Source: Methylomonas koyamae (GTDB taxonomy: Bacteria > Pseudomonadota > Gammaproteobacteria > Methylococcales > Methylomonadaceae). Taken from it: 64,000 nucleotides of DNA. The notes under the pieces are model-generated. The model saw only the letters and a list, made by a program, of their open reading frames with translations, was not told where the DNA came from and did not search any database. Where the stretch lies: contig NZ_AP019777.1 of assembly GCF_019669905.1 (NCBI RefSeq), positions 4,402,001-4,466,000 of the forward strand, read 5' to 3'. Position numbers and translations under genes: made by a program. Shown here piece by piece: positions 17,392-27,423 of this stretch (positions are counted from its first letter, which is position 1; each line of letters begins with the position of its first letter).

Positions 17392-17952
17392 ATGCCGATG
17401 TTCAGTTCTTGTTCGAATTACCGGATTTGCCGCTTAGCCGCCCCATGGCTGCTGGCGCTCGCGCTCGGCCAACTGGCCGGTTGCGCCAGCACCGAAAAGG
17501 CGCCGCCGATTTATTTGCCGCAAACCGAAGGCGGCAACCGGATGGCGGTGGCCGAGGCGCTGCAGTTGCAGGGCGCCCCTTACGTTTACGGCGGCGAATC
17601 GCCCAGCGAAGGCTTCGACTGCAGCGGTCTGGTGTATTACGTTTACTATCGGCAGGGATTGCGTCTGCCGCGCGACACCCAATCGTTGGCCCGGCAATTG
17701 CCGGCCGTGGCGCCGGAACAGCGCCTGCCCGGCGACCTGTTGTTTTTCAATACCGAACGGCCCTATTCCCACGTCGGCATCTATATCGGCGGCGAACAAT
17801 TCGTCCACGCCCCCAGCGCCCGCACCGGCCGGGTCATGGTCTCCGACCTGCGCCAGCCCTATTGGCGCGAGCGCTTCATCGGCGTGCGCCGCCCGCTTAA
17901 CCGCCAAGCCTTGTCCTTTAACAGCCTCGACGCCGGCTGCGGCGTCAACTAA
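17392..17952 (+). CDS. NlpC/P60 family lipoprotein peptidase
   Basis: The product has 186 residues, starting at the ATG that gives a lipoprotein leader (WLLALALGQLAGC). The NlpC/P60 domain follows with catalytic Cys in EGFDCSGLVYYVY, His in YSHVGIYIGG and the third polar position in FVHAPS. It resembles Spr/NlpC endopeptidases that cut peptide stems of peptidoglycan between D-Glu and DAP. It probably sits at the inner face of the outer membrane. Confidence 0.9.
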   Translation: MPMFSSCSNYRICRLAAPWLLALALGQLAGCASTEKAPPIYLPQTEGGNRMAVAEALQLQGAPYVYGGESPSEGFDCSGLVYYVYYRQGLRLPRDTQSLARQLPAVAPEQRLPGDLLFFNTERPYSHVGIYIGGEQFVHAPSARTGRVMVSDLRQPYWRERFIGVRRPLNRQALSFNSLDAGCGVN

Positions 17953-17980
17953 GCCCGGCAGCATAAGGCTCGGGAAGCTG

Positions 17981-20900
17981 TCATAGCCCGTCCCGACCGC
18001 TGCCGCCGATGAATGCCGAAAACTCCTCCGCCGGCATCGGTTTGCCGAACAGATAGCCTTGCCCCTGTTTGCAATGGTTTTGCCGCAAATAGCTGGCCTG
18101 CTCCGCGGTTTCCACGCCCTCGGCAATCACCTCGAACTTTAAAATCCCGGCGATCGAAATGATCACCCGCACGATCGCCGCGGCATCGGCGTCGTGCATG
18201 ATGTTGGCGACGAAGGATTTGTCGATTTTCAGTTTGTCGAATACGAAATGTTTCAGTTGGTTCAGACTGGAATAACCGGTGCCGAAATCGTCGATCGATA
18301 TCTGCATGCCGGCGGCTTTCAAGCGCGCCAGAATTTCGCGTTTCTGCTCCGGGTGGCGGATGAACAGGCTTTCGGTCAATTCCAATTCCAGATATTCGGC
18401 CGCCAGCCCGGACTCGTGCAGAATGGCAATCACCTGTTCGGCAAAGCCGTCCCTGTCCAACTGTTTGGCCGACACGTTGACCGCGACGACGAAAGGCGGG
18501 TGGCCGTTTTGTTGCCACAGCCGGTTCTGCCGGCAAGCCTCGCGCAACACCCAGGCGCCGATCTCGTCGATCAAGCCGATTTCCTCGGCCACCGGGATAA
18601 ACTGGTCGGGCGAGATCATGCCCAATTCCGGATGCCGCCACCGGATCAAAGCCTCGGCGCCGATGACGCGGCCGGAGTCCAAATCGATCTGCGGTTGGTA
18701 ATGCAGAAAGAACTCCCGCCGCTGCAAGGCCCGGCGCAAATCGCTCTCCAGCCGCAATTTGCTGGACACCGCATATTCCATGCTCTGTTCGTAAAAACAA
18801 AAGGTATTGCCCTGCTCCTTGGCCCGGTACATCGCGGTGTCGGCGTGCTTGACCAGCAGGCCGCTGTCCTTGCCGTCGTACGGGTACAAGGAAATGCCGA
18901 TACTGGAGCTGATGTAAAACTCCTGCCCCATCAACGCGAACGGTTTGGCAATGGCATTACAGATTTTTTGCGCCACCGCCGCCGCAGCCTGCGGATTGCC
19001 GACATGCTCCAGCAACAGGATGAACTCGTCGCCGCCGAAGCGCGACACCATGTCTTCGCGGCGGACGCAAGCCTGAATCCGCTCGGCGGCGGCCTTTAAC
19101 ATCATGTCGCCGACGTCGTGGCCCATCGTGTCGTTGGTCAGTTTGAAACGGTCCAGATCCAAAAACAACACCGCATGCGCTTGCGGCTGCGCTGCCGGTT
19201 TTGCCAGCACCCGGTTCAAGCGCTCCATAAACTGCACCCGGTTGGGCAAATTGGTCAAGGTATCGTGGTAGGCGAGCTGGTTCAGGCTGCGCTGGCTTTG
19301 GCTGGCTTTCAACAGATGGGCGATGCGCTTGCGCAACACCGTGAAATGAATCGGCTTCGGGACAAAATCGTTCGCGCCGGTGGCGAAGGCCAATTCGACC
19401 GAATGTTCGTTTTCCAGTGAGGTGATCATCAGAATCGGCACCTCCGCTCCGTGCGGTAAGGCGCGAATGGCTTTGCAAGCGGCGAAACCGTCCATTTCCG
19501 GCATCATCGCGTCCATCAAAATCAGATCGGCCATTTGCCGGGCGCACAAGGCCACGGCCTGCCGGCCGGTAACGGCCAGATCGACGCTATAACCGTCCTG
19601 CTGCAGGATGTCCTGCAAAGCCACCCGCAAAACCCTGTCGTCGTCGGCCACCAACACCCGCGGCCCGAGCGGGGCCAACGCACTGTCCGCGGCCGGCTCG
19701 GCTTCGATTTCCGCCCGCAGCAGCGGTTCGAGTGCGCGAAATTCGGCAAGCAAGCCCTCGGCCAACGTGGCGGAACCCTCGGCCAAAGCGCCGGTTTCGG
19801 CCGCCAATTCCAATTGCCGGGCCATGGCCGCCAGTTTTTCCGCACCCACATTTCGGGCGGCGCCTTTCAGACTGTGCGCCAACTCGCGCAAGCGGCTCAG
19901 GTCCATGTCCCGCAGGGCCGGAGCGATTTGCTCGATTTGCGCCGGCGCATCCTCCAAAAAGAAACTGAGCATTTTGCCGTATGCACCGCCGATTTCGGCG
20001 CGCAGTTGCGCCAGTTTGTCGGGGTCCAGAGTAGCCGGCCCGGCAGCGGCAGGCGCGGCATCGCTGGCCGCAGCAAGCGGCAGCGGCCGGTTTTCGAGGC
20101 GGCCGATTAATTTTTGCCGCAACGCCTGCAACTTGATCGGTTTCGGCAGAAAATCGTCCATGCCGGCAGCGCGGCATAGTTCTTCGTCGCCGCGCAGGGC
20201 GTTGGCCGTCATCGCGATGATCGGTATCCGGCCCAACGGTTCCGGCCACGCCCGGATCCGGCGCGTGGCTTCGAAACCGTCGACGCCGGGCATATGGCAA
20301 TCCATCAACACCACGTCGAACGCGCCGGATGCCAAGCGCTGCAGCGCTTCCGCACCGGAAGCGGCAATTTGGTAACGGCAGCCCAAGCGCTCCAGCATGC
20401 CGGCCGCCACCATTTGTCCGGCACGGTTATCCTCCACCACCAGCACATCGAGCGCCAACGCCGGCAGCACGGCTACCGGTGGCGCCGCGACGCCGTCCGC
20501 CGCATTCCGGCCGCAACCGACATTCAAAATCAGACCGTATAAATCGGTTGGATTTACCGGTTTGGCCAAGCGTGCGGCGAGATTGGCCAAATCGCCGAGC
20601 CGGGATTCGTACTCGGAATCGTGCAACAGAATGATTTTCGCGTTCACCTCAGCCGCGGCAGCGGCGACGGCATCGAGCCGTTTCCAATCGGCTTCGGTGT
20701 CGATATCGGCCACGATCAAGCGGTAGGTTTCGCCTTGGCTGGGCACCGGGTCGAAAACTTGGTTCATGCGGCCGGTAAAACCGGAATGACGGTACTCGAC
20801 TTGCCACTCGTCGAAATGGCTCGCCAGCACGCTACGGGTTTGCTCGTTGTCGGTAACCAGCAAAATGCGCAGTTCGGCGAAACATTCCCGCCGCGCGGCG

Positions 20901-22420
20901 GCCAGGGCGGCGCTGCCGCGCGGGGTGGCGAACGGCACGCTAAACCAGAACCGGCTGCCGTGGCCGAGCCGGCTGTCGACGCCGATGCGCCCGCCCATCA
21001 ACTGCACCAATTGCCGGCATATGGCCAGCCCCAAGCCGGCGCCTTCGTAATGCCGAGTGCTGGAACCGTCGGCTTGCACGAAAGCATCGAAAATCCGGTC
21101 TTGGACCGTTGCCGGGATGCCCAAGCCGGTATCGGCCACGCTGAAGCGCAACACCAGTGGATCTTGGCCGGCCGCATCCGCTTCGACGCCAAGCTCGATA
21201 GCCCCCTGCTCGGTGAATTTCAGCGCGTTGCCGACCAGATTGATCAGTACCTGGCGCACGCGGCCGGCTTCGCCGTGCAACACGGCGGGGACGCGCTCGC
21301 CGATGGTATAGCTTAAGCGCAGGTTCTTGCGTCTGGCCTGAGCCGCCATCAGTTCGACGACTTCGTCCAAGGTTTCGTGCAACACAAAATCGCTCGGTTG
21401 GCACTTCAACATGCCCGCCTCGATCCGCGAAAAATCCAGAATATCCTCGATCAACTTCAGCAGCGCCTCGCCGGCATTGCGCGCCACCGTCGAATATTCC
21501 AATTGCTTGGGCGTCAGCCCCATGTCTTGCAGCAATTCCAGCATGCCGAGTACCGCATTCAGCGGCGTGCGCAGCTCGTGGCTGACGTTGGCGGCAAATT
21601 CGCCTTTCAAACGGGCCGACTCCAGGGCTTTGTCTCTGGCCTGCTCCAACAATTCCTCGCGGGTTTCCAACACCTGCATCATGGCGTTGAATGCCGCCCC
21701 CATGTCGGTAATATCGCGCGGCCCGGCCAATTTAGCCCTGACCTTCTTTTCGCCGGCCGAGGCCCGGCCCATCCGTTTCGCCAATTGCTGGATCGGCAAT
21801 GTCAACCGCCGGGCCATGGCCAGCAAAAACACGAAAAACACCAATGCCGCACCGCCCGATACCAGCAACGTCACGAATTGGATCTGCCGCTTCATCGCCA
21901 GCAACGATTGCTTGCCGATCGCCAACCTGACGTAGCCGATCAATTCGGGGCTGGGGGTTTGCGCTTCGAACGGCGATGCCTGTTCGCCGCCGCTACGGGC
22001 AAAAACCGGCGCGGCAAAAAACCAGGCCTGCTCGGTTTCCTCCACTAACTGCAGCGCTTCGGGCCAAACCGAAGCGGCCGAGCCGGCCGGCTGGGTCGAT
22101 TCGCCCAGCTCGAGCAAGGCCTCGCGGTTAGCGTTGTAAATCGCGACGCCCCGCACGTCGGGCGAGGACAGAAACCGCTTGGCCGGCTCTTCGGCATTTT
22201 CCCGGCTGGCGTAGAGCAAGGCCAATGCGCTTTGCGCGGCGAAGGCTTCGGTCGACTGCCGGCCCTGTGCCAGCCATTTATCGCGGACCACGCCGTAAGA
22301 CAAGGCCGATATGCCGAACGAGGACAATAACGAGATTACCAGCAGACCGCAGGTAAAAGTCACGGTCAGTTGCTGCAGAAAACTCGTCCGCCCTAGGCGG
22401 AATAGCGGTAGCGACGCCAT
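17981..22420 (-). CDS. hybrid histidine kinase / response regulator with HPt, GGDEF and EAL domains
   Basis: The 1479-residue signalling protein has, in order: TM helix at about 17-40, periplasmic sensor, second TM at about 180-204, HAMP, HisKA with NVSHELRTPLNAV, HATPase (GRVRQVLINLVGNALKFTEQ), a degenerate receiver, a receiver with VVLMDCHMPGVDGFE, an HPt domain (AHSLKGAARNVGAEKL), a third receiver (LILMDAMMPEMDGF), GGDEF with intact FGGDEF (about 1150) and EAL with GAEALIRW. It therefore links phosphorelay to c-di-GMP synthesis and breakdown. Its start lies 5 nt after the periplasmic binding protein stop, so it is the last gene of the TonB operon and is probably driven by that binding protein's ligand. 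Confidence 0.92.
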   Translation of the reverse strand: MASLPLFRLGRTSFLQQLTVTFTCGLLVISLLSSFGISALSYGVVRDKWLAQGRQSTEAFAAQSALALLYASRENAEEPAKRFLSSPDVRGVAIYNANREALLELGESTQPAGSAASVWPEALQLVEETEQAWFFAAPVFARSGGEQASPFEAQTPSPELIGYVRLAIGKQSLLAMKRQIQFVTLLVSGGAALVFFVFLLAMARRLTLPIQQLAKRMGRASAGEKKVRAKLAGPRDITDMGAAFNAMMQVLETREELLEQARDKALESARLKGEFAANVSHELRTPLNAVLGMLELLQDMGLTPKQLEYSTVARNAGEALLKLIEDILDFSRIEAGMLKCQPSDFVLHETLDEVVELMAAQARRKNLRLSYTIGERVPAVLHGEAGRVRQVLINLVGNALKFTEQGAIELGVEADAAGQDPLVLRFSVADTGLGIPATVQDRIFDAFVQADGSSTRHYEGAGLGLAICRQLVQLMGGRIGVDSRLGHGSRFWFSVPFATPRGSAALAAARRECFAELRILLVTDNEQTRSVLASHFDEWQVEYRHSGFTGRMNQVFDPVPSQGETYRLIVADIDTEADWKRLDAVAAAAAEVNAKIILLHDSEYESRLGDLANLAARLAKPVNPTDLYGLILNVGCGRNAADGVAAPPVAVLPALALDVLVVEDNRAGQMVAAGMLERLGCRYQIAASGAEALQRLASGAFDVVLMDCHMPGVDGFEATRRIRAWPEPLGRIPIIAMTANALRGDEELCRAAGMDDFLPKPIKLQALRQKLIGRLENRPLPLAAASDAAPAAAGPATLDPDKLAQLRAEIGGAYGKMLSFFLEDAPAQIEQIAPALRDMDLSRLRELAHSLKGAARNVGAEKLAAMARQLELAAETGALAEGSATLAEGLLAEFRALEPLLRAEIEAEPAADSALAPLGPRVLVADDDRVLRVALQDILQQDGYSVDLAVTGRQAVALCARQMADLILMDAMMPEMDGFAACKAIRALPHGAEVPILMITSLENEHSVELAFATGANDFVPKPIHFTVLRKRIAHLLKASQSQRSLNQLAYHDTLTNLPNRVQFMERLNRVLAKPAAQPQAHAVLFLDLDRFKLTNDTMGHDVGDMMLKAAAERIQACVRREDMVSRFGGDEFILLLEHVGNPQAAAAVAQKICNAIAKPFALMGQEFYISSSIGISLYPYDGKDSGLLVKHADTAMYRAKEQGNTFCFYEQSMEYAVSSKLRLESDLRRALQRREFFLHYQPQIDLDSGRVIGAEALIRWRHPELGMISPDQFIPVAEEIGLIDEIGAWVLREACRQNRLWQQNGHPPFVVAVNVSAKQLDRDGFAEQVIAILHESGLAAEYLELELTESLFIRHPEQKREILARLKAAGMQISIDDFGTGYSSLNQLKHFVFDKLKIDKSFVANIMHDADAAAIVRVIISIAGILKFEVIAEGVETAEQASYLRQNHCKQGQGYLFGKPMPAEEFSAFIGGSGRDGL

Positions 22421-22425
22421 CGGCC

Positions 22426-23391
22426 TTACGGGGAGGGGAAAACCATCGCGAATTCCCGCCGCGTTTGATTCGAGAATTGCAACCCCAGATGCTCGGCGGT
22501 GCGTAAATTGACGGCCACCAGCAAATCGCGCAGTAATTTGATCGGCTCCAGCTTGCCGCCCGGTTGCATTTGTTGCATGGCCAGATTCGCCAGACTGCGG
22601 CCCATGCCGAAGTTATCCGGGTATAACGAAAATAGCGCGCCCTTACGGACGTGGTCCAGGTTGCTGGAAAACACCACGAAGTTCTTTTCCCAGGCCTCGC
22701 GCAGCACTTCCGGAAACAAGGCTTGCTCGTCCAGCGCGGCATTTTCCCGCGGCAGCCACAATGCAATCGAATTGTCCTTAATATCGATCATAATCTGCCG
22801 GAACGAATCCGACGCATCGCGCAAGCTGGCGGTGGGCTGCGCCTGCAACACCAGGCCGCGTTCCTGCGCGGCGCGTTCGGCCTGCCCGATCTCCCAGGCG
22901 GTTTGGCGAGGATCGTAAATCACCGTGATTTTCTTCACATTCGGCACCAGTTTTTTCAGTTGGTCGAACATCGCTTCCGGTGCCGGCGTCAGGCTGATAC
23001 CGGTCAAGCCCTGCGGCGCCTCCTCCGGCCGGACGATGGTGGCGCCGATCACCACCGGCAACACGCCGACCAAGCCCTTGGCCATGGCCAGCCCGGCCCG
23101 GCCCAGCGTCACTACCACGTCGATACGGTCGTTCTTCAAGTCGGCGATCAATCGGTCCGGCGAGGTATCGCGCTCGCTCAGTAAATAATGGGCGACCGGC
23201 CGGCCCAGTTCCTGCTCCATGCCGCGGGCGATTTCCAAGAACACCGAACGGTAGGGCTCGCGCACTTCCGGGTACACGATGCCCACCGCCGGCGTTTGCG
23301 CCAACGCATTCGTGAAGCTGCACGCCAAAACCAGCGCCAGCCAAATCGGTAACATTACTCGGTCCAACAAAATCACTCCTGGGTTATGCAT
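22426..23391 (-). CDS. ABC-type substrate-binding protein (TrpX-like, PF04392 type)
   Basis: About 310-321 residues with a signal peptide (LPIWLALVLACSFTNALA) and a periplasmic-binding fold: VGIVYPEVREPYRSVFLEI, LIADLKNDRIDVVVTLGRAG, LPVVIGATIVRPEEAP, KITVIYDPRQTAWEI and LSLYPDNFGMGRSLANLA. No ABC permease or ATPase is nearby, so it probably serves as a ligand sensor for the adjacent hybrid kinase. The start is ambiguous: AGGAG lies just upstream of in-frame TTG codons at about 23367, while the ATG used here has no clear ribosome binding site. Confidence 0.88.
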   Translation of the reverse strand: MHNPGVILLDRVMLPIWLALVLACSFTNALAQTPAVGIVYPEVREPYRSVFLEIARGMEQELGRPVAHYLLSERDTSPDRLIADLKNDRIDVVVTLGRAGLAMAKGLVGVLPVVIGATIVRPEEAPQGLTGISLTPAPEAMFDQLKKLVPNVKKITVIYDPRQTAWEIGQAERAAQERGLVLQAQPTASLRDASDSFRQIMIDIKDNSIALWLPRENAALDEQALFPEVLREAWEKNFVVFSSNLDHVRKGALFSLYPDNFGMGRSLANLAMQQMQPGGKLEPIKLLRDLLVAVNLRTAEHLGLQFSNQTRREFAMVFPSP

Positions 23392-23418
23392 TCGGGCGGT
23401 CGGGATAGGTGCGGCCGC

Positions 23419-25569
23419 TCAAAAATTCACGCTGATTTCGCCATAGAAACTGCGCGGCGCCAACGGCAAGTCGTTGGGGATGCCGGGCTGCGGGCTGCCG
23501 GCCAAACTCGGTTCGCGGGCGCCGACGTCGAATAAATTGCGCACCGAGAACGCCAGTTCCACATGCTTAGCCAAGTTTTGCCGGCGCAAGGTCAAATCGA
23601 CCCAGGTATAGTCGGCCACCGGCTCGCGGGTATCGCCGAAACTGCGGCTGCGGCCGACGATCCATTTAGCTTGCGGGCTGAAGCTCCAATCGGGCAAAAA
23701 CTGCCAGTTCGCCCGCAGATAAAGTTGATGCTGCGGTGCGTAACCGGCATCGTGGTGCAGGGTTTCGTCGCGGCTGCGCTGGTAGGCATAGTTGCCGATT
23801 AGTTTCAAACTATCGGCCGCCTGCCATTCCGCTTCGAATTCGCCGCCGTAACCCTGTTGTGCGCCCCGGTTTTGGGCGGTGGCGGTAGTGGCATTGCTAT
23901 CCGGCACGAAGCGAATGATGTCCTTCCACCAATAACCGAAAAAATTCAGACCCAAGCGCAAGCCGTCGGCCGGGCGGTAATCGAAGCCCAATTCCAGATT
24001 CTCCATGGTCTCGGGCTTTAGTTGCGGATTGCCGATCTGGGCCGGATTGTTCAGGATATACATTTCCTGAAACGACGGCGCCCGAAAGGCCGAGCCGTAC
24101 ATCAGCTTGGCGGTCAAGTCGTAATCGGCCTGCCAAATCAAGGCCGCCCTGGGATTGAAGGTGTTGCCGAAATCGGAATAGCGGTCGTAGCGGGCACCGG
24201 CGGTCAGGGTCCAGTCGTTAGCAAAATTCCACTGGTCCTGAAAAAACAGGTAGGCGATTTTACGGTCGACTTCCGGGATGAAGGTGGACGCGGTGCCGGA
24301 CACGTCGATCAGCGGAATCCCCGGCAACGACGGTATCGGCAGTCCGGAGCCCGGATCGATGCCGAAGTTCTGGCTGACGCGGGCCTGGAACAGGCTGTCG
24401 TAGTTGAAGCCGACGCCGCTGCGGATTTGGTGCCGGCTAAAACCGTTGTAGGCTAGCATCTGGCTGATGCGGACGTGGCGTTCCCAGACTTCCGGATTGC
24501 CGATGTAACCGTTGGGAAAGGTCACCGGCGCGCCGGCGCCGATTTGGCCGTTGCCGCCTATCGGTAAGGTAGTGCCGGGCGGGAACAAGGTCAGATTGCG
24601 TTCGATTTCCTGGCTGGTTTCGAAATAACTGGCCTGGCTGGTCAATTCCCAATTTTCGATATCGGTATTTTGGTAAGTGATATCGGCGTTCCAGCGGTCG
24701 CTGCCGTAGCGGGCAGTCGAATCCAGCGCCTGGGCCACGCCGGAACCGATCCCGAAATTGCCGCGGTGTTGCAGACCGCCGCGAAAACGCCAACGGCCGC
24801 GCGCCAAATCGACCCGGGCGTCCAGGTTCTCGCGCGATAGGCTCAGCGGCCCCGGCGCCAGCGAGGCGCCGGTACCGAACAGCCGATCGAACTGGCTCTG
24901 CAAATCGGCATCGACCACCGCGTTTTGGCCGGCGGTATTGTGGTATTCCAGGGCCAGGGCCACGTCGAAACCGGCCCACTCGGCCCCGTGCAAGGCCCAG
25001 CCGTCGTAGGTATCGAAACTGCCGACGCGGCCGCCGATTTCGCTACCGTCGATGTCCTGCCGGGTTTTGGTGATGACGTTGATTACGCCGGCAAAGGCGT
25101 CGGCGCCGTAAACCGCGGAGCCCGGCCCGCGCACCACCTCGATCCGGGCGATATCGCGGAGCGGCATGCCGCCCCAGACTTCGCTGCGGCTGCCGGTATA
25201 GGAATTGGTGATCGGGATACCGTTGACCATCATCAACACCTGTTGATTGAACTGCGAGAAGATACCGCGAAAGGTATAGATCGGATTGTAGCCGATGGTG
25301 TTGCGTTGCACGTGCAAGCCGGGCACGGTTTCCAAGACTTCGTCGATGTCGGTGGCGCCGATGGCCTTGATATCGGCGGCGCTGATCACCGTGGCGATAG
25401 ACGGCGCTTGCGAAATCCGCTGTTTGTAGCCGGAGGCGATGCTGACCATTTCCTCGCCGCCGTATATTTGCGACAGCGCCCGCTCTTCCTCTTCGGACGA
25501 CACCGGTTGCGCCTTGGCAGTCGAGCCAAGGCAAGCGGCGCACGCAGCGAAAAGCAGAAAGCGGGACAT
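23419..25569 (-). CDS. TonB-dependent outer membrane receptor
   Basis: 716 residues with a signal peptide (FLLFAACAACLGSTAKA), a plug domain (SIATVISAADIKAIGATDID, VPGLHVQR, VRGPGSAVYGADAFAGVINV) and a long beta-barrel ending in aromatic FYGEISVNF. The plug residues and final Phe are typical of TonB-gated transporters. The substrate is not evident; AT- and GC-content resemble the neighbours. AGGAG lies 7 nt before the ATG. It heads an operon with the binding protein (27 bp gap) and the hybrid kinase. Confidence 0.92.
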   Translation of the reverse strand: MSRFLLFAACAACLGSTAKAQPVSSEEEERALSQIYGGEEMVSIASGYKQRISQAPSIATVISAADIKAIGATDIDEVLETVPGLHVQRNTIGYNPIYTFRGIFSQFNQQVLMMVNGIPITNSYTGSRSEVWGGMPLRDIARIEVVRGPGSAVYGADAFAGVINVITKTRQDIDGSEIGGRVGSFDTYDGWALHGAEWAGFDVALALEYHNTAGQNAVVDADLQSQFDRLFGTGASLAPGPLSLSRENLDARVDLARGRWRFRGGLQHRGNFGIGSGVAQALDSTARYGSDRWNADITYQNTDIENWELTSQASYFETSQEIERNLTLFPPGTTLPIGGNGQIGAGAPVTFPNGYIGNPEVWERHVRISQMLAYNGFSRHQIRSGVGFNYDSLFQARVSQNFGIDPGSGLPIPSLPGIPLIDVSGTASTFIPEVDRKIAYLFFQDQWNFANDWTLTAGARYDRYSDFGNTFNPRAALIWQADYDLTAKLMYGSAFRAPSFQEMYILNNPAQIGNPQLKPETMENLELGFDYRPADGLRLGLNFFGYWWKDIIRFVPDSNATTATAQNRGAQQGYGGEFEAEWQAADSLKLIGNYAYQRSRDETLHHDAGYAPQHQLYLRANWQFLPDWSFSPQAKWIVGRSRSFGDTREPVADYTWVDLTLRRQNLAKHVELAFSVRNLFDVGAREPSLAGSPQPGIPNDLPLAPRSFYGEISVNF

Positions 25570-25679
25570 GGCTAACTCCTGGGTGAAATCTTTTTTGAAT
25601 TAATTGTTATCGATCACCACGGCAAGCGAGGATACAACAAAGATCCCGCCGATTGTACGTTCGGCCAATTTTAGACTAA

Positions 25680-25700
25680 ATCGGCCGGGTGCCGGCCGAT
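25680..25700 (-). terminator. hairpin, possible terminator of the nitroreductase operon
   Basis: ATCGGCCGG and CCGGCCGAT form a perfect 9-bp stem with a 3-nt loop; on the minus strand it is followed by TTTAG. It lies 120 bp after the nitroreductase stop and before the TonB receptor start. The T-run is short, so termination is uncertain. Confidence 0.4.
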
Positions 25701-25822
25701 ATCGGAGAACTGGTGGCGGTTTGGCCGGGATGCGCCGCCAGCGGCGGCGCTGGCGGCGAATTAGACGCCGGACGGAACGGTCGGCCGCCGGGCGGGAAAG
25801 GTGCGGGCGCAGCCGGGGCGGC

Positions 25823-26494
25823 TTATTCGAGCCACTCCACCACTTGCGCCAAGCTTTGCCGGGTTTTCGGCCGCGGCGGCGGATTTTTGCGGTAGCCGAA
25901 AGCCACCATGTAAGCCGCCGCCCAGCGTTCGAGATCGACGCCGGCCTGTTCGGCCAGAATCCGCTCGATTTCGGCGCGTTCGAAACCTTCTATCGGACAG
26001 GAATCGATGCCGATCATCGCTGCTGCCGTCATCATATTCGCCAGCGGCAGATAGGTTTGCCGGGTGGCCCAGTCGGTCAGCGTGCGTTCCGATCCGAGCA
26101 GATCGAAATCGCTGCGCTGGAATTTTTCGATCAGGCCGCTGCGCAACTGAATGATGTCTTCCGGATAGTGCTGAACTTCGCGCATCATGTATTGCAAATA
26201 AGCGCTGTCGTAACGCATGAAATGGCTCTTGCGCACTAGGGTCAGCACCACGTGGCTGGCTGTCGGCAATTGCTTTTGCCCGCCCCAGGTAAACTGGCGC
26301 AGCGTTTCGCGCAATTGCGGATTTTGTACGACCAGAAACCGCCACGGCTCCAGTCCGAACGAACTCGGCGACAGCCGGGCCGTTTCCAGAATAAACTCGA
26401 AATCGGCGCCGGCGATTTTGCGCTCGGCGTCGAATTCTTTACAGGCGTGGCGGAATTGGAAGGCGTCGAGAATGGCCTGTTTGGCTATCGTCAT
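25823..26494 (-). CDS. nitroreductase family NAD(P)H-dependent oxidoreductase (NfsB-like)
   Basis: 223 residues with the FMN-binding nitroreductase pattern: RHACKEFDAERKI, ARLSPSSFGLEPWRFLVV, the mid segment YLPLANMMTAAAMIGIDSCP, and C-terminal VAFGYRKNPPPRPKTR. It should use FMN to reduce nitro- or quinone-type compounds in the cytoplasm. It follows the membrane protein gene upstream by 3 bp, so they form one transcription unit. Confidence 0.92.
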   Translation of the reverse strand: MTIAKQAILDAFQFRHACKEFDAERKIAGADFEFILETARLSPSSFGLEPWRFLVVQNPQLRETLRQFTWGGQKQLPTASHVVLTLVRKSHFMRYDSAYLQYMMREVQHYPEDIIQLRSGLIEKFQRSDFDLLGSERTLTDWATRQTYLPLANMMTAAAMIGIDSCPIEGFERAEIERILAEQAGVDLERWAAAYMVAFGYRKNPPPRPKTRQSLAQVVEWLE

Positions 26495-26497
26495 GGC

Positions 26498-27250
26498 TTA
26501 CAAGCTATCGCCGACTTCGCGTTGGTAAAACGGCCACTTGGTGACGTGCAGATGTTTGCGGATCGGCGTCTTGATTACCGACACGCACAGCGCAATCGAA
26601 AACAAACACCAGACCGCGCAATACTCGTTCGGATCGTCGGTGGTGATGTCGGAAATCCACGGCCCGATCAAATAATGGAAGGCGACGAAGCGCCAGGAGC
26701 CGTAAATAATCGGCAAATAAAACGCCGCCAGAATATAAGCAAAGGCGTGCAAACCCCAGTTAAAGCCGAGCAGCCATTCCACCGGCTGCGACATCAGCCC
26801 GTTCAACGGCATTTGCCAGGCGATATGCCAAGCGCCGGAAACGGAGCAAGTTTGGGTGCCGCAAAAGCCTTCGGTACCCGGTACGCAATCGCCGGCCCAG
26901 GCGAACGGGTACATTTTGATCAGCATCGCCAGCGAACTGATCGCGCACAGCGTATAGACCGTGGTTTTGATCTTTAACTTGACGCTTTCCGGCACGAAAT
27001 ACATCGCCACCATATTGACGAAAAACGGCTGAAACGCGATATGCAGATAGCCGAGCAAGGTCAACACCTGGTTATTCGGGTTATCACATAAATCGATATA
27101 AACGTACGTCGCCGCTTGCAGCAGCTCCATCAACGCAAAATAAGTCAACGGAATCCACAGCTCTTTGGATTCGCCCTTGTACGCCACGTAAACGGCGGTT
27201 GCCAAACCCGCGGCAGCCAAAACGCCTGACGCCTCTCCACTCCAGCACAT
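26498..27250 (-). CDS. multi-pass membrane protein (DUF5765-like)
   Basis: 250 residues starting at MCWSGEASGVLAAAGL, chosen because AGGGG precedes this ATG and the upstream extension looks non-coding. About seven hydrophobic segments are visible (for example WIPLTYFALMELLQAATYVY, FVNMVAMYFV, FAYILAAFYLPIIYG). Conserved Cys, Trp and His residues occur, and the opening MCWSGEAS is, as far as I recall, shared by the DUF5765 family. The function is unknown. It lies directly upstream of the nitroreductase. Confidence 0.75.
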   Translation of the reverse strand: MCWSGEASGVLAAAGLATAVYVAYKGESKELWIPLTYFALMELLQAATYVYIDLCDNPNNQVLTLLGYLHIAFQPFFVNMVAMYFVPESVKLKIKTTVYTLCAISSLAMLIKMYPFAWAGDCVPGTEGFCGTQTCSVSGAWHIAWQMPLNGLMSQPVEWLLGFNWGLHAFAYILAAFYLPIIYGSWRFVAFHYLIGPWISDITTDDPNEYCAVWCLFSIALCVSVIKTPIRKHLHVTKWPFYQREVGDSL

Positions 27251-27423
27251 CGGAAAACACCCCTTTTTATACTTTATAGTTATAGGTATGGATACCTGTT
27301 CCAACTCGGCGCCGCGCGGCGCCGAAACGGCCAAGATAGCCATGGCTTTAATTGTGAACGGGTCACAAAGGGGCGAAATTATTACATAAAACCGTAGCCG
27401 TTAAGCCGGATTTTGCCGGCGGC

